DNA of 64,000 nt from Pseudoips prasinana (GCA_951640165.1 OX621259.1:372001-436000), one strand, 5' to 3'; positions 38,605 through 48,152 are shown, counted from the first letter of the stretch. Numbers and translations are program-made. Notes: generated from the letters alone by a model not told the origin.

Positions 38605-41040
38605 CTAACAGCAATGGCTTCCTGCGTGAGTCAGGGTATCAAGCTGCACATGCAGACCGATCCAGTGACTGACGTAAGGGAAATCTAGCCTGTTTCCTAT
38701 GACAGCCAAGACGGAATTTCGGCTGGCCCGCACTCTGCTTAGCATGGACGCGCACCGCTTGCGCAGAGTAGCGTAGAAGCAATCGATGCGCACCCCCGCA
38801 AACATGCCCGATGCACTGCAGTAGCGGGGCAGCCGCAACAATGTCCTGAATGCATTATTGTATTGAACACGGAGAGCACTATGCGTTCTCCGTGTATAAT
38901 TTGCCCACAGGCTGCACGTGTAAAGGAATGTACAATATGCTTTAAAAAGGGTTATTTTCACTTCGTTTGAACAACGTGCAAACCTGCGTGCTATCATATT
39001 AGCTCTCACGGATAGTGCTCTCCGCTCACGTTCCATATCCGCGTCATCCCTTAGGTCTACTGTCAATACGTGTCCCAGATATTTAAAATGATTTACTCTC
39101 TCCAAGTCATTGCCATTTAGCTTGATAGGAGGAACACTAGAGGGGCACTTCGTTCCTGACGCAAACACCATGTACACCGTTTTGCTTGTATTGTACATTA
39201 GACCGTGGGACGCCGCATAACCCTCACATATGTTTAGCATCTTTCTAATGCCACAAACCGAAGCACTTAATAATGCCATGTCATCAGCGAAACTTATATT
39301 ATTAACACACACATCTTCTATGTGACAGCCAACACGGCAGCTACTGAGCGCCACAATCAGCTCATTGATATATAAATTAAAAAGGCGGGGTGAGGTAAGC
39401 CCACCCTGCCTCACTCCGCACTCTAGTTTATAAGGTGTTGAAAGAGCTCCCGCCCAACGCACAGTATTTATTTGATTTCTATACCAGTACTTGAATATAT
39501 TAATCAAGTCACAAGGTAGTTCTATGTCCCGTAACTTCCGCCACAGAATGTCATATGACACCATGTCGAAAGCCTTTGACATATCGAGAAAACAGCCGTA
39601 GATCGGCGTTCGTCTATCGGTATAGTGCTTAACAGTGTGCTTCAAGCACAAAATGGCGCTTTCCGTCGATAACTGTGGTCTGAAACCAAATTGATTATCA
39701 TGTAGCTTTACGTACTGGTCCAATTGAACATCAAGCACACTGTCAAGCACCTTAGCTACCACAGTTGCTAATGAAATGGGCCTGTAGTTTGCTTTACTAG
39801 ACAAGTCACCTGTTTTGTTTTTCACAATTGGCACGACAATTGTTTTCATTAAATCTACAGGTAAATACGAATGGCTTAAACAGAGTGAATAAAATATGGC
39901 CAGTACTCGTTCAATGTGGGGTCCAGCATGTATAAGGTGCTCGATACTGAGGCAATCGTGGCCGGGAGATTTGCCTCTCTTTATACGCTTGATAGCGTGA
40001 GCCACCATTTTGGCTGTAATTCTTACCGTCCCGGAACTATGAAACCCAGTATCCAGCACCTTCGAAGTCGACGGGGCTAAGGGTGAAGTTATATAAAACT
40101 GTTGTTTAAATATTTCTGCAATATTTTTGGGCTCGGATACTCCATTTACACTCACAGGGAGGCCCGGCCGTACATTAAATTTACTAGTACTCTTCCAAAA
40201 GCTCTTAAAATCTTTTTTACTAAATTGAGTAGCTAACTTATTCATTTTTAATTGCTCATAATTATTTTGAGTCCATTTTAACCGTGCCTTAAATATTTTT
40301 CTGCTTTCGCACATATCTTCATAAATCGGACCATATCGTGGTTTACCGTGCGAAACCCAGTTATGAAAATTTAACCTGGCCACCCTGTGAGAGTCCTTAA
40401 CATAGGTATTCCATCCCTGTACATTGCTTTCCTTCCTACGCCCGCTTCCTCGCTGCCGCGGTCGTTTGCTAGCCATAGATGGGTCACAAAGGGCAGTAAC
40501 TATGTCGTTATACATACGGTCTAGAATTACTTTGTGGTGACTATTAGTACATATCTTATCACCACATTCTCTAAAAACTGACGGGAAGTCTATAAGTCGT
40601 AGACGACTATTACAATATTTCGTATATTGAGCTATCTGAGGGGGTTTCCTATCACCCCATGCCACACATGTTGTAACGTTTTCCGAAGACATGGCATTAC
40701 TAAAATTTTTCGGATTTAAATGATCAAAATTACAACTGATACATAATGGAAAGTGATCTGACCACAAAACATCGTAATTTATATGTACATTTGGTTCTGT
40801 TTTCAAAGCAGATTCTGTAACCAGGCAATGGTCCAGCCACCTTGTCGTACCATGAGCTTCACTCACAAAAGTGTAACTACTGGAATGTAATCCTAATTGT
40901 TCAATATCTACACAGGTAAGATTACATTCCTTACAAAAATGCATAAGTTCGTCATAAAATGGTTCATTCGGATGAGCATTAAAATCGCCCAAAACAAATA
41001 GAATAGAATAGAATAGAATACATTTATTTGTCAGAAACAC
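38605..41040 (-). CDS. Outer LINE ORF2: endonuclease end and reverse transcriptase
   Basis: The frame is open for 811 codons. The first ~10 residues come from the inner LINE's tail; true sequence starts near FVLGDFNAHPNEPFYDELMH, which carries the GDFN motif of the APE endonuclease. WSDHFPLCIS (about residue 93) holds the catalytic SDH. Reverse transcriptase follows: RGKSPGHDCLSIEHL, NYRPISLATVVAKVLDSV, FGFRPQLSTESAILC, CFLDMSKAFDMVSYDIL (motif A), GVRQGGLTSPRLFNLYINEL and SFADDMALLS (FADD, about residue 580). The C-terminal domain has VNHFKYLGHVL, RRFARCSNEVKITLFKAYC and LLRLPRYCSASGMFAG. All visible catalytic residues are intact. It nicks DNA and copies its RNA into the nick. The group is jockey/CR1-like; I cannot fix the clade. 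Confidence 0.85.
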   Translation of the reverse strand: MFLTNKCILFYSILFVLGDFNAHPNEPFYDELMHFCKECNLTCVDIEQLGLHSSSYTFVSEAHGTTRWLDHCLVTESALKTEPNVHINYDVLWSDHFPLCISCNFDHLNPKNFSNAMSSENVTTCVAWGDRKPPQIAQYTKYCNSRLRLIDFPSVFRECGDKICTNSHHKVILDRMYNDIVTALCDPSMASKRPRQRGSGRRKESNVQGWNTYVKDSHRVARLNFHNWVSHGKPRYGPIYEDMCESRKIFKARLKWTQNNYEQLKMNKLATQFSKKDFKSFWKSTSKFNVRPGLPVSVNGVSEPKNIAEIFKQQFYITSPLAPSTSKVLDTGFHSSGTVRITAKMVAHAIKRIKRGKSPGHDCLSIEHLIHAGPHIERVLAIFYSLCLSHSYLPVDLMKTIVVPIVKNKTGDLSSKANYRPISLATVVAKVLDSVLDVQLDQYVKLHDNQFGFRPQLSTESAILCLKHTVKHYTDRRTPIYGCFLDMSKAFDMVSYDILWRKLRDIELPCDLINIFKYWYRNQINTVRWAGALSTPYKLECGVRQGGLTSPRLFNLYINELIVALSSCRVGCHIEDVCVNNISFADDMALLSASVCGIRKMLNICEGYAASHGLMYNTSKTVYMVFASGTKCPSSVPPIKLNGNDLERVNHFKYLGHVLTVDLRDDADMERERRALSVRANMIARRFARCSNEVKITLFKAYCTFLYTCSLWANYTRRTHSALRVQYNNAFRTLLRLPRYCSASGMFAGVRIDCFYATLRKRCASMLSRVRASRNSVLAVIGNRLDFPYVSHWIGLHVQLDTLTHAGSHCC
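40998..41024. repeat. (TAGAA)n at the LINE-LINE junction
   Basis: ATAGAATAGAATAGAATAGA is the 3' tail of the inner minus-strand LINE, placed directly against outer ORF2 codons. Confidence 0.85.
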
Positions 41041-41241
41041 GGTACAAGGTTGTTATAAATAAATACATCGATCAACATGTTTCACCGACACAGCGGCATG
41101 CAAAAGGTTACATAAGAATTACATTATTACATAATATTAATAAATTAGTAAAATTTGATTTTATTTGATCAATTGAATTATATAAATAAAACTAAGTCAA
41201 CTCTTAATTAAATACATTACAACACACTCAACTCAACTCAC

Positions 41242-41560
41242 TCAACTTCGATATTTCAGTTTTGATACAAGCCCAAGACTAAAAAACTTACAGGGATTTT
41301 TGGTAAAAAATTCATTAAGTGAATAAAAACATTCCTGCAACAACCACTTACGCAATTCGATACAAAACTTTTTAATCGGTAGGTCAGTAATCGATTTAGG
41401 CAACGCATTGTATATCAACGGAGCCATGTAAACGCAACTCCGTCGAAAAATTTCTAACTTTGGAGCAGGGATTTCTAGAGCCAAATGTGTGACTTTTCTT
41501 TTATTTTGATTGTGCCTTGATTCAAACAAAGTAACGTTAGATTTTACAAACCTAGCTACT
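41242..41560 (-). pseudogene. Inner LINE ORF2 C-terminal end, frameshifted
   Basis: After the ORF2 stop at 41561 the protein continues in another frame with EVARFVKSNVTLFESRHNQN, APLIYNALPKSITDLPIKKF and LRKWLLQECFYSL, ending at 41242. The shift falls in a (TA)n run (GTATATATATATG as read on the minus strand). The related LINE at 48152 reads through the same place as SCLYICEV. Dinucleotide slippage is the simplest explanation. Confidence 0.8.
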
Positions 41561-44098
41561 TCATATATATATACACGTCACAGTTAGAAGGCCATTCGAT
41601 TTAAAAACAGGCCTACAGGAATCTGACCACTGCATATTAAACATTGCACGGATGCACTTCTTTTGAGCAACAAAGATTCTCTCTATTTCAGATGCATTTC
41701 CCCATACAACGATACCATAGCGAATTATTGAGTTGATGTAGGAGTGATATACCGTTAAGGCAGTGTTCATAGAGGTGACATCTTTTACTTTTCGCAAAGC
41801 AAATACGAACTGATTAATTTTTTTGGCAATTAATTCGATGTGCTCATTCCATGTAAAATGCTCATCAACTGTTACCCCTAAGAATCTTGCGCTATGTACC
41901 TGGTCTACGCTATGGTTATTATAGTCAATATTAAGGCGTACTGGTTTACTTTTCCACGTTTTAAAGTAAAGCACATTTGTTTTTGAAATATTTATTTTTA
42001 ATTTATTAATGTCTAACCATGTAATGATTTCTTTTAAAGCGTCATTAATTTTAATGTCATAATTTAAATTATTTTCACAATTGATGATAATTGTAGTGTC
42101 ATCAGCAAACAGGACACTTTTATATTTTATTGATTGTGGAAGATCATTAATGTAGAGGAGAAACAATAACGGTCCCAAGATGCTACCTTGAGGTACACCA
42201 CAATCATTTATTCTATATTGAGAATCGAATTGTTCTACACTATTCGTCAAATTGTTAAATTTAGTGATCCTCGTAATCTGCCTCCTGTCGCTTAAATATG
42301 ACTCGAACCATTTTTTGGCTGGGCCCCTAATACCATATTTCTCCAGTTTGTAGAGGAGTCTTGAGTGATCAACAACGTCAAACGCCTTACTTAAGTCTAA
42401 AAATAAGACACAGGAAGGTATTTTATTGTTAATATTATTCATAATTGATTTAACTAATGTAAATATTGCTAAGGTAGTCGATCTATTTTTCCTAAAACCA
42501 TATTGTTGATCAGCTAGGATATTAAATTTATTTAGGAATTTCATAATTCGTCTATACATGACTCGTTCGAATATTTTTGAAAGTACGGGAGTCAACGCTA
42601 TAGGCCGGTAGTTGTCAACATTTGATTTATCACCCTTTTTAAATAGTGGTTTTACCACGGAATATTTCAGACTAGAGGGAAAACACCCTTGTTCTATAGA
42701 CTGATTAATAATATAAGCTAAGGGCGAGGAAATATAATTTGATATGCCCTTCAAGAGCTCTGTTGTAATATTATCATAACCTGCTGATTTTGTGTTTTTT
42801 AAAGACATTATGATATCATAAATTTCCGAACCATTAGTAGGTTCTATGAATATACTATTTTCACATGTCATTAAATTATTTATGTCATTATTATTATTGT
42901 CAGATGTTGAGGAGTTATAATTAGCAATGTCAATGAAATGGTTATTAAATTTATTAGCAATATCGGAACCGGAAGTAAGAGTCACACTATTATCCACAAG
43001 TTTACTGATAAATTCTAACTTTGTCTTGTTAGCTATGTTACGCTTTACCACATCCCAAGTAGCCTTAACTTTATTTTGTGAACAATTTATGTGTCTCTGA
43101 TTACAAAGGGATTGTAGGTTATTCATACACTTTTTTAATAATTTTGAATAGGCCTTAAAATTATTCTTATTCACGGTATTCTTTTTCAAGTAATATGTAT
43201 GTCTGAGTGATCTTTTGGTATTACAACTATTCTTAATCCCTTTTGTTATCCATTTGGGTTTATTTATATTGTATTGTTTTCTGACTCTTATTAATGGGAA
43301 ACACAGCTTATATAGTAGTGTCAATAGGTCATGAAACCAATTAAAAGCCTCATTCGCATTTGATATCGTATAAGTTTCAATAAAGTTTAAACAGCTTATA
43401 TAATTAATAAATTTATTTACATTATCTTTATTTAGGTCGTTGATATACATAAAATAGTAACCCAATTTTCTACTTATTTGTTGTTCAATAGTGACAAGTT
43501 GAGCTGTATCATGATCGGATAAATGTAAATTAAACGTTTCACCTACTGCATCAGTAACATTACCAATAATATTATCAATACATTTACTAAGTCTAGTCGG
43601 TTTATTTATATAATATTGCATTCCATAATTCATGATCAATTCTTTAAATGTCATACAAATTTTATTAGATGTCAATAAATCTATGTTAAAGTCGCCACAA
43701 ATTAAAATTTTGAATTTTTTGTGCTGAAGTTTCAGCAATGTCTCATTTAATTTGTCAAAAAATAGGCTTACGTCCGACGATGGCGTTCTATATATGGCAA
43801 TTACTATTAATTTTAGTTGTTTAATTTCTATTCCGCATATTTCAAAATGCTTCTCTATAGCTAAGTCTCTGATCATATCTAGTTGTACACTTTCATAGCC
43901 ATTTCTACACAGTATACATGTGCCGCCGCGTCGTTGATCTTGGCGTGAATAAATTGCCGCAACGTAATAATTATTTAAATTAAGATGATTTTCTTCACCT
44001 TTTTTAATAAAGTGCTCACTAAGACATACCACCATTATATTTTTATTCAAGTCATGCAACTCTTGTAGCGCGACTTCTAAGTCCTGTATTTTGTTCAA
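41561..44098 (-). CDS. Inner LINE ORF2: APE endonuclease and reverse transcriptase
   Basis: 845 codons from the first ATG; the same frame is open upstream with FTVFHQNIAGVL, which is the real endonuclease start (its Asn is catalytic in APE nucleases), so translation begins before 44098. Blocks in order: VVCLSEHFIK (metal-binding Glu), LIVIAIYRTPSSD, ILICGDFNIDL, LHLSDHDTAQL (SDH), KNTKSAGYDNITTELLKG, NYRPIALTPVLSKIFERVMY, YGFRKNRSTTLAIF, LFLDLSKAFDVVDHSRLLYK (motif A), CGVPQGSILGPLLFLLYIND, LFADDTTIII (FADD near residue 660), DINKLKINISKTNVLYF and SARFLGVTVDEHFTWNEHI. All catalytic motifs are intact. It ends early by a slippage frameshift. jockey/CR1 group. Confidence 0.9.
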   Translation of the reverse strand: MNKIQDLEVALQELHDLNKNIMVVCLSEHFIKKGEENHLNLNNYYVAAIYSRQDQRRGGTCILCRNGYESVQLDMIRDLAIEKHFEICGIEIKQLKLIVIAIYRTPSSDVSLFFDKLNETLLKLQHKKFKILICGDFNIDLLTSNKICMTFKELIMNYGMQYYINKPTRLSKCIDNIIGNVTDAVGETFNLHLSDHDTAQLVTIEQQISRKLGYYFMYINDLNKDNVNKFINYISCLNFIETYTISNANEAFNWFHDLLTLLYKLCFPLIRVRKQYNINKPKWITKGIKNSCNTKRSLRHTYYLKKNTVNKNNFKAYSKLLKKCMNNLQSLCNQRHINCSQNKVKATWDVVKRNIANKTKLEFISKLVDNSVTLTSGSDIANKFNNHFIDIANYNSSTSDNNNNDINNLMTCENSIFIEPTNGSEIYDIIMSLKNTKSAGYDNITTELLKGISNYISSPLAYIINQSIEQGCFPSSLKYSVVKPLFKKGDKSNVDNYRPIALTPVLSKIFERVMYRRIMKFLNKFNILADQQYGFRKNRSTTLAIFTLVKSIMNNINNKIPSCVLFLDLSKAFDVVDHSRLLYKLEKYGIRGPAKKWFESYLSDRRQITRITKFNNLTNSVEQFDSQYRINDCGVPQGSILGPLLFLLYINDLPQSIKYKSVLFADDTTIIINCENNLNYDIKINDALKEIITWLDINKLKINISKTNVLYFKTWKSKPVRLNIDYNNHSVDQVHSARFLGVTVDEHFTWNEHIELIAKKINQFVFALRKVKDVTSMNTALTVYHSYINSIIRYGIVVWGNASEIERIFVAQKKCIRAMFNMQWSDSCRPVFKSNGLLTVTCIYI

Positions 44099-44138
44099 GA
44101 CCCCAGCAATGTTCTGGTGAAATACTGTAAACGAACCA

Positions 44139-45329
44139 TTAGCCGCGAAAAAACTTTTTGGTGTTTGTTGCTTCTTTCACGTATGAGTTTGCGACTACTT
44201 TAGTTGCTATATTTGATGTCGCAAAATAGTACGGTATTGTCCCTTTTTTGGGCTCTTTGAAATTAACAGAATGTAACGTATCTTGGCATATGGTAGATAT
44301 ATTTTGCTTCTTACGTTGAAAGTAATAAGGTATGGTGCCTTTTTGTGGCTCTATGTATTGGTTAGAACTGAAATCTTTGTTAATTTTGTCAAGAATATGT
44401 TTCAGACCTATAGTACAATTCTCATTACGTTTGTGGTTGCAGTAAGAAAGGAATTTATTATTGTATTGAATTGAATTTATATGATAAACTATTTTTTGTG
44501 AGATGTCTAGACATGTATTTGTTTCTATCAATGTACAGTTTTTGTAATTCTTAGTAACGAGCTTTAAGTTGTCGTTGAGCTTTTGTTCATTAAGTGTAGT
44601 ATTGTAAATTACATTAACAATAAAAACATTGCATTTTTTCAAGAAGTGTAATGCTACAGATAGTTCAGACATAAATTCAAATGGGTTTGAGTCATTACTT
44701 CCTGTTATTATTACAACATGATCATGCATAGTCAATGTTTTAGATATAGTACTACAGCCTGCTAATACATGTTTTGATTTCGCATTTGGTTTAATAATTG
44801 ATTGGATATTATAGTATCGTAAAATAAATTTGCTTTTATTTCTAATTAATGATTGGACAACACCTCTGCCCTGGTCATCAGATAATATTAAAATTTTGCT
44901 AGTTTCTGCTTTTCTTGATTCTTGAAATTGTTTTAGTTGGTGTATGGGCATTCCTAGGTTCTGGTCTATAGTATTACCATCCAATTTGCATCTATCTACA
45001 GTGTTAGGAAGATCTTTATCCGTTTTAGAGTGGACTATCTTTGTTATCGCACTGCTTTTAAAATAGTAATTATCTACATTAGTATTTATATCTCGGGATA
45101 AGCCGGTGTCCAATTTTCTTCTGTCATCTTTATTTTTGGCTCGTACAGGAGAAGACATTTGAGAAACGGACTTAGGAGTGTGGAATTCTAAGTCCAGGTT
45201 TAATTTTCTTGCTGACAATTTGGATTTTACCACATTCGAAGACCTGTTCAACTTACTAGGGCATTTACTAATTTTTTTGGAGCTTAAATTATGGGTAAAG
45301 TTAGTACAAATAAATAATCGCAGAGACAA
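44139..45329 (-). CDS. Inner LINE ORF1 with SGNH-hydrolase-like domain
   Basis: 396 codons. Residues 1-140 are basic, Ser/Lys-rich and probably disordered (RNA binding). Residues 145-156 read KILILSDDQGRG, the first beta strand and block I of an SGNH esterase, where an active enzyme has GDSxxRG; here Asp stands at the catalytic Ser position. Residues 204-213 read HVVIITGSND, matching the GxND block III. A His followed by a helix (CNHKRNENCTIGLKHILDKI) sits where the catalytic His is usual. CR1-type LINEs are known to carry esterase domains in ORF1. The C-terminus has two copies of EP(Q/K)KGTIPYYF. Its stop (TAA at 44139) lies just inside the open start of ORF2, so the ORFs overlap or abut. 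The fold assignment is from motifs only. Confidence 0.65.
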   Translation of the reverse strand: MSLRLFICTNFTHNLSSKKISKCPSKLNRSSNVVKSKLSARKLNLDLEFHTPKSVSQMSSPVRAKNKDDRRKLDTGLSRDINTNVDNYYFKSSAITKIVHSKTDKDLPNTVDRCKLDGNTIDQNLGMPIHQLKQFQESRKAETSKILILSDDQGRGVVQSLIRNKSKFILRYYNIQSIIKPNAKSKHVLAGCSTISKTLTMHDHVVIITGSNDSNPFEFMSELSVALHFLKKCNVFIVNVIYNTTLNEQKLNDNLKLVTKNYKNCTLIETNTCLDISQKIVYHINSIQYNNKFLSYCNHKRNENCTIGLKHILDKINKDFSSNQYIEPQKGTIPYYFQRKKQNISTICQDTLHSVNFKEPKKGTIPYYFATSNIATKVVANSYVKEATNTKKFFRG

Positions 45330-45337
45330 TGTTTACA

Positions 45338-45823
45338 TTAGCAGTGTTGCCACTCCAATTCAAAAGCTGAATCTATTTCCTCAGTGTCTATAATAGCACT
45401 CACCAGTCCCAAGCAGTCTGTAAACTCGACTAGATTATCCGCCTGGTCCGTAGGCATGTATAAACTCACCACTAACACAGCTTTATTCTGCATCATAATT
45501 TTAATAGCACACACGCGTGGATTGTCACAACTAACTACTAACACATTGGAGAAAACACTTTTCCGCCATAACAATGCCACTCCACCATGGGGGCGACCCA
45601 ATAACATCCCCTTACTGGTATCGACTGCAGAAGTACCAACGCTGGCGAAGTCACGGTCAACACTGGTTAGATACGAGATATCTTCTGGGAGTAACCAGGT
45701 TTCTTGAAGAGCTACGATATCGTAGGATGCACACAATTCTCTAATACTTTCAAGAGACCGTTTCACGTTCTTGCAATTATATGTGGCTATTTTATATGAC
45801 TTATCATCACACATTAGTTGCAT
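45338..45823 (-). CDS. Outer LINE ORF2: N-terminal APE endonuclease
   Basis: 161 codons; the last ~10 belong to the inner LINE. The frame carries KIATYNCKNVKRSL (catalytic Asn), DIVALQETWLLP (metal-binding Glu), GRPHGGVALLWRKSV and VLVVSLYMPTD, the first half of an APE-type endonuclease. The second half (GDFN, SDH) is found beyond the inner LINE at 41010. Either the first ATG (MQLMCDD) or the second, 3 codons on, could be the start; the second overlaps the ORF1 stop (ATGTGTGA). Confidence 0.85.
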   Translation of the reverse strand: MQLMCDDKSYKIATYNCKNVKRSLESIRELCASYDIVALQETWLLPEDISYLTSVDRDFASVGTSAVDTSKGMLLGRPHGGVALLWRKSVFSNVLVVSCDNPRVCAIKIMMQNKAVLVVSLYMPTDQADNLVEFTDCLGLVSAIIDTEEIDSAFELEWQHC

Positions 45824-45824
45824 G

Positions 45825-45955
45825 TTTTTGAGGTCCGTTTTTCATAGTATCGGTAGTCGGCATCCAGGGCTTAGTGCTTACAAAGCGCCTAAATAAAACA
45901 CCTTGTGGCCACAGTTTATCCTCCAAAAATATATCTATTTTATACTTAGGTACAA
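45825..45955 (-). pseudogene. Outer LINE ORF1 C-terminal tail
   Basis: The minus strand reads IFLEDKLWPQGVLFRRFV, then STKPWMPT and HATNV before TGA. This LWP-G-xFRRF end is what I expect for ORF1 of this LINE group, and the TGA overlaps the ORF2 start. Everything before about 45955 is lost by 5' truncation. Confidence 0.6.
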
Positions 45956-46040
45956 ATACTTAGGTTATTATCATATTCTGTTTTCTTTGGGCAAATTGAA
46001 TTATGTACAAGGTTGGATTTGTTATAATTTATTTTTAAAT

Positions 46041-46237
46041 TATTGATAGTTGATTTTTATTTTGATAGATGTCGTTGTGCTTGACAGTTGAATTTTATTT
46101 CGATAGATGTCGTTGTGCATGATAGTTGAATTTTATTTCGATAGATGTCGTTGTGCATTGCTTTTGACTCGCGGTGTTAAGATTAGGGCTTTGAATGTTC
46201 CGAATTGTTTCGAAATAAAGTCTTGGTTGGCTAGAAG
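46041..46237 (+). repeat. Three ~40-bp tandem units and right copy of LINE-flanking block
   Basis: TTGATAGTTGATTTTTATTT, then GATAGATGTCGTTGTGC, occurs three times (about 46042, 46080 and 46119). It is followed by GACTCGCGGTGTTAAGATTA and TCTTGGTTGGCTAGAAG. Confidence 0.85.
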
Positions 46238-46840
46238 AAGCCTAAGGGGGTAAAATAGAGAATGAAAGATTGTATGAAAATCCGTCATTTTTGAAGTTAA
46301 AGGCATTGAAACTTAATTAAATATATTTAGTAGTTCAGCTAAAAATAAAAATAAATATTTTAGAATTTTTGGAACTTCCACCCCCCAGGGCGTAAAACAG
46401 GGGATGTAAGTTTGTATGAAAAGTGTATAATTTTTTAAGTGAAAAGCATAAAAATTGGTATATGGCGTTTCCGTTAAAAATAAAAATATGTATTTCAGGA
46501 TTTATGAATTTCCACCTCTAAAGGCGTATAATAGGGGGTGTATGTTGCGTGTGGGTATATCTATAATGGTTCTGAGGAATTTGAATCCACCTAAAATTTG
46601 CAACGGCACTAGGCTTCAAGTCAAAACTTTGCATCGTGTTATAGAGGCTACTATTATGCCTGGATCCGCCCAGGGAGAAACAGTGTTCGTGTCACGTATT
46701 CCGTTAGTGCCAAATGATCTCCCTTTTCAGTTTAAAATACTGTAGTTCCCTATAAAAGTGTGTGTCACGATAACCATCAACAAATCGCAAAGTCCAACTC
46801 TCAAGTTAGCTGGAATTGACTTAAGGAAGGCGGGCAGGTT
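46238..46840 (+). pseudogene. Helitron noncoding stretch and first helicase-end remnant
   Basis: 46238-46560 is Helitron filler with CCACCCCCCAGGGCGTAAAA-type repeats. From 46565 the frame MVLRNLNPPKICNGTRLQVK and VIEATIMPGSAQGETVFVSR, then IPLVPNDLPFQFK, is the last region of the Helitron Pif1-family helicase. After a stop at 46743, TINKSQSPTLKLAGIDL matches helicase motif V/VI sequence (NKSQGQTL...) with Ser for Gly. It is a dead duplicate of the region at 47640-48045. Confidence 0.75.
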
Positions 46841-48049
46841 CACGTGGCGTGCTCACGTGTGAGTTCATCCCACAGTCTGGTCCATGTAGTGCGAGGACCT
46901 ACGTCTTTTGCTGAGCGCCGTAAAGTTGATGATATTGAACATCCCACATACCAGGCCGCTTGCCGAGCACGCCATTTATTAGATGGAGGTCAGCATTGGG
47001 ATGACGCTCTAGCGGAAGCATGCGTGATCGATAGTCCACATTGCTTGCGACATTTGTTTGCCATCTTATTGACCTTTTGTGCGTTATCGGGTGCTAACCA
47101 GTTATGGCAAAAGTACCATGACAAGTTTGCTGAAGATTTTATGAGACATGTACAACTAAATATTGATGGAGAAATTCCTGACAGGGTACGTGAAATTTGT
47201 CACAACAGGTCCTTATTGGCTATTCAAGAGATAGTTATAAGTATAGGAGGGAGCCCGATCAGTCAGAGGCTGCGAAAATGCACAGGAGTTTGCCAATTTA
47301 TTGTAAAAAATAGGCGATGGCACATACCCCGTACAAGAAGATGGAAGTTATTTTGATTGGCAATCTCTGCTCTTACGTTACATCACAGCAGGAGCTAATT
47401 TCTTCTGCGTACGGAGACCACAAACCACAAACATGGGAAATCAAGCTGGTTCTTGGCTATGACAGCGAGCTATTTTGACTCCCCGCAATGACCAAGCTGC
47501 GGCAATTAATTTCAAAATATAGACTCATGAGTCCGGGAATAGTAAAGAATATAGCTCAATAAATACAGTTATGGAAGAATATGACGCCACGCACTTCCTG
47601 GTAGAATTTTTGGATTCCCTCAGCACACCCGGACTTCCAGCCCACAAAATAGTTTTGAAAATCCGTGTACCAATAATTCTCCTCAGAAATTTATGTCCTC
47701 CCAAACTTTGTAACGGCACTCGGCTCAAAGTCACAAATCAGCAAACATTATCGAAGCTGAAATATTAACAGGTTGCGGCGCCGGTGATATTGTTTTTATT
47801 CCAAGGATACCTATAATTCCTAAAAACTTTCCTTTCTCTTTCAAACCAGTGCAATTCCCAGTCAGTCTCTGTTATGCCATGCCGATTAATAACGCTCAGG
47901 GCCAGACATTATCCGTTGCGGGGATGGACCTAAGTATTGGATGCTTTTCCCATGGTCAACTATACGTAGCTCTTTCACGCGTAAACAACCCCAATAACGT
48001 TTTTGTGTACGCTCCAGATGGTTCCACAGGCAAAATAAAGAAGCACTAA
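46841..48049 (+). pseudogene. Helitron RepHel helicase remnant
   Basis: Three frame-broken pieces on one strand. 46844-47356 encodes a linker region of Helitron RepHel (PTYQAACRARHLLDGGQHWD, DSPHCLRHLFAILLTFC, LWQKYHDKFAEDF). 47571-47768 encodes [20 protein letters not shown], then [20 protein letters not shown]. 47780-48049 encodes FKPVQFPVSLCYAMPINNAQ, GQTLSVAGMDL and HGQLYVALSRVNNPNNVFVY, i.e. the helicase C-terminus with motif VI (YVALSR). Between the first two pieces the Walker A region is missing. RepHel normally nicks, unwinds and replicates the element by a rolling circle; this copy cannot. Confidence 0.85.
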
Positions 48050-48152
48050 ATAAAATAAAACAAAATTGTATCGGTATCCTCCCACAGCGCTTTACGCTAA
48101 AAAATACATTGTCAAGTTCCGACATCCACGCGAACGTAGTCGCGGGCACAGC
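48050..48152 (+). mobile_element. Helitron 3' terminus
   Basis: ACGCGAACGTAGTCGCGGGC forms the terminal hairpin and CACAGCTAG ends the element, followed by T (insertion between A and T). Confidence 0.75.

Larger units (their letters stand above)
41000..45345 (-). mobile_element. Inner LINE, nearly full length
   Basis: It runs on the minus strand from about 45345 (short 5' UTR) through ORF1 (45329-44139), ORF2 (44098-41561, continued 41529-41242) and a ~240-bp 3' UTR to the (TTCTA)n tail. It interrupts outer ORF2 after about codon 152 (EEIDSAFEL). No clear target duplication is visible. Composition is distinctly more AT-rich than the outer LINE. Confidence 0.85.
38489..46020 (-). mobile_element. 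Outer APE-type LINE, interrupted by a second LINE
   Basis: On the minus strand the order is the ORF1 tail (about 45955-45825), the ORF2 endonuclease start (45823-45338), an inner LINE (45340-41000), the rest of ORF2 (41010-38605) and a short 3' UTR with AATAAA ending in an AT trinucleotide tail. GTTATAAT at 38481-38488 and 46021-46028 is a candidate target duplication. ORF2 is open in both halves, so the outer copy was probably competent in ORF2 when hit. It is 5'-truncated within ORF1. Confidence 0.8.
37913..48152 (+). mobile_element. Helitron region split by nested LINEs
   Basis: The left part (about 37913-38480) starts TCTATCTATTCTATACATAT and includes TTTGTCTGTTTGTCTGTGTG. The right part (46021-48152) holds RepHel remnants and ends GCGGGCACAGCTAG before T, the Helitron 3' terminus. 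A block ending GTCTTGGTTGGCTAGAAG occurs on both sides (38311-38460 and 46041-46237). The intervening 7.5 kb is LINE. Whether left and right ends belong to one Helitron is likely but not proven. Confidence 0.6.

Noticed and set aside
37913..48152. Cluster of functional host genes
   Set aside because: All long frames are LINE ORF1, LINE ORF2 or Helitron remnants.
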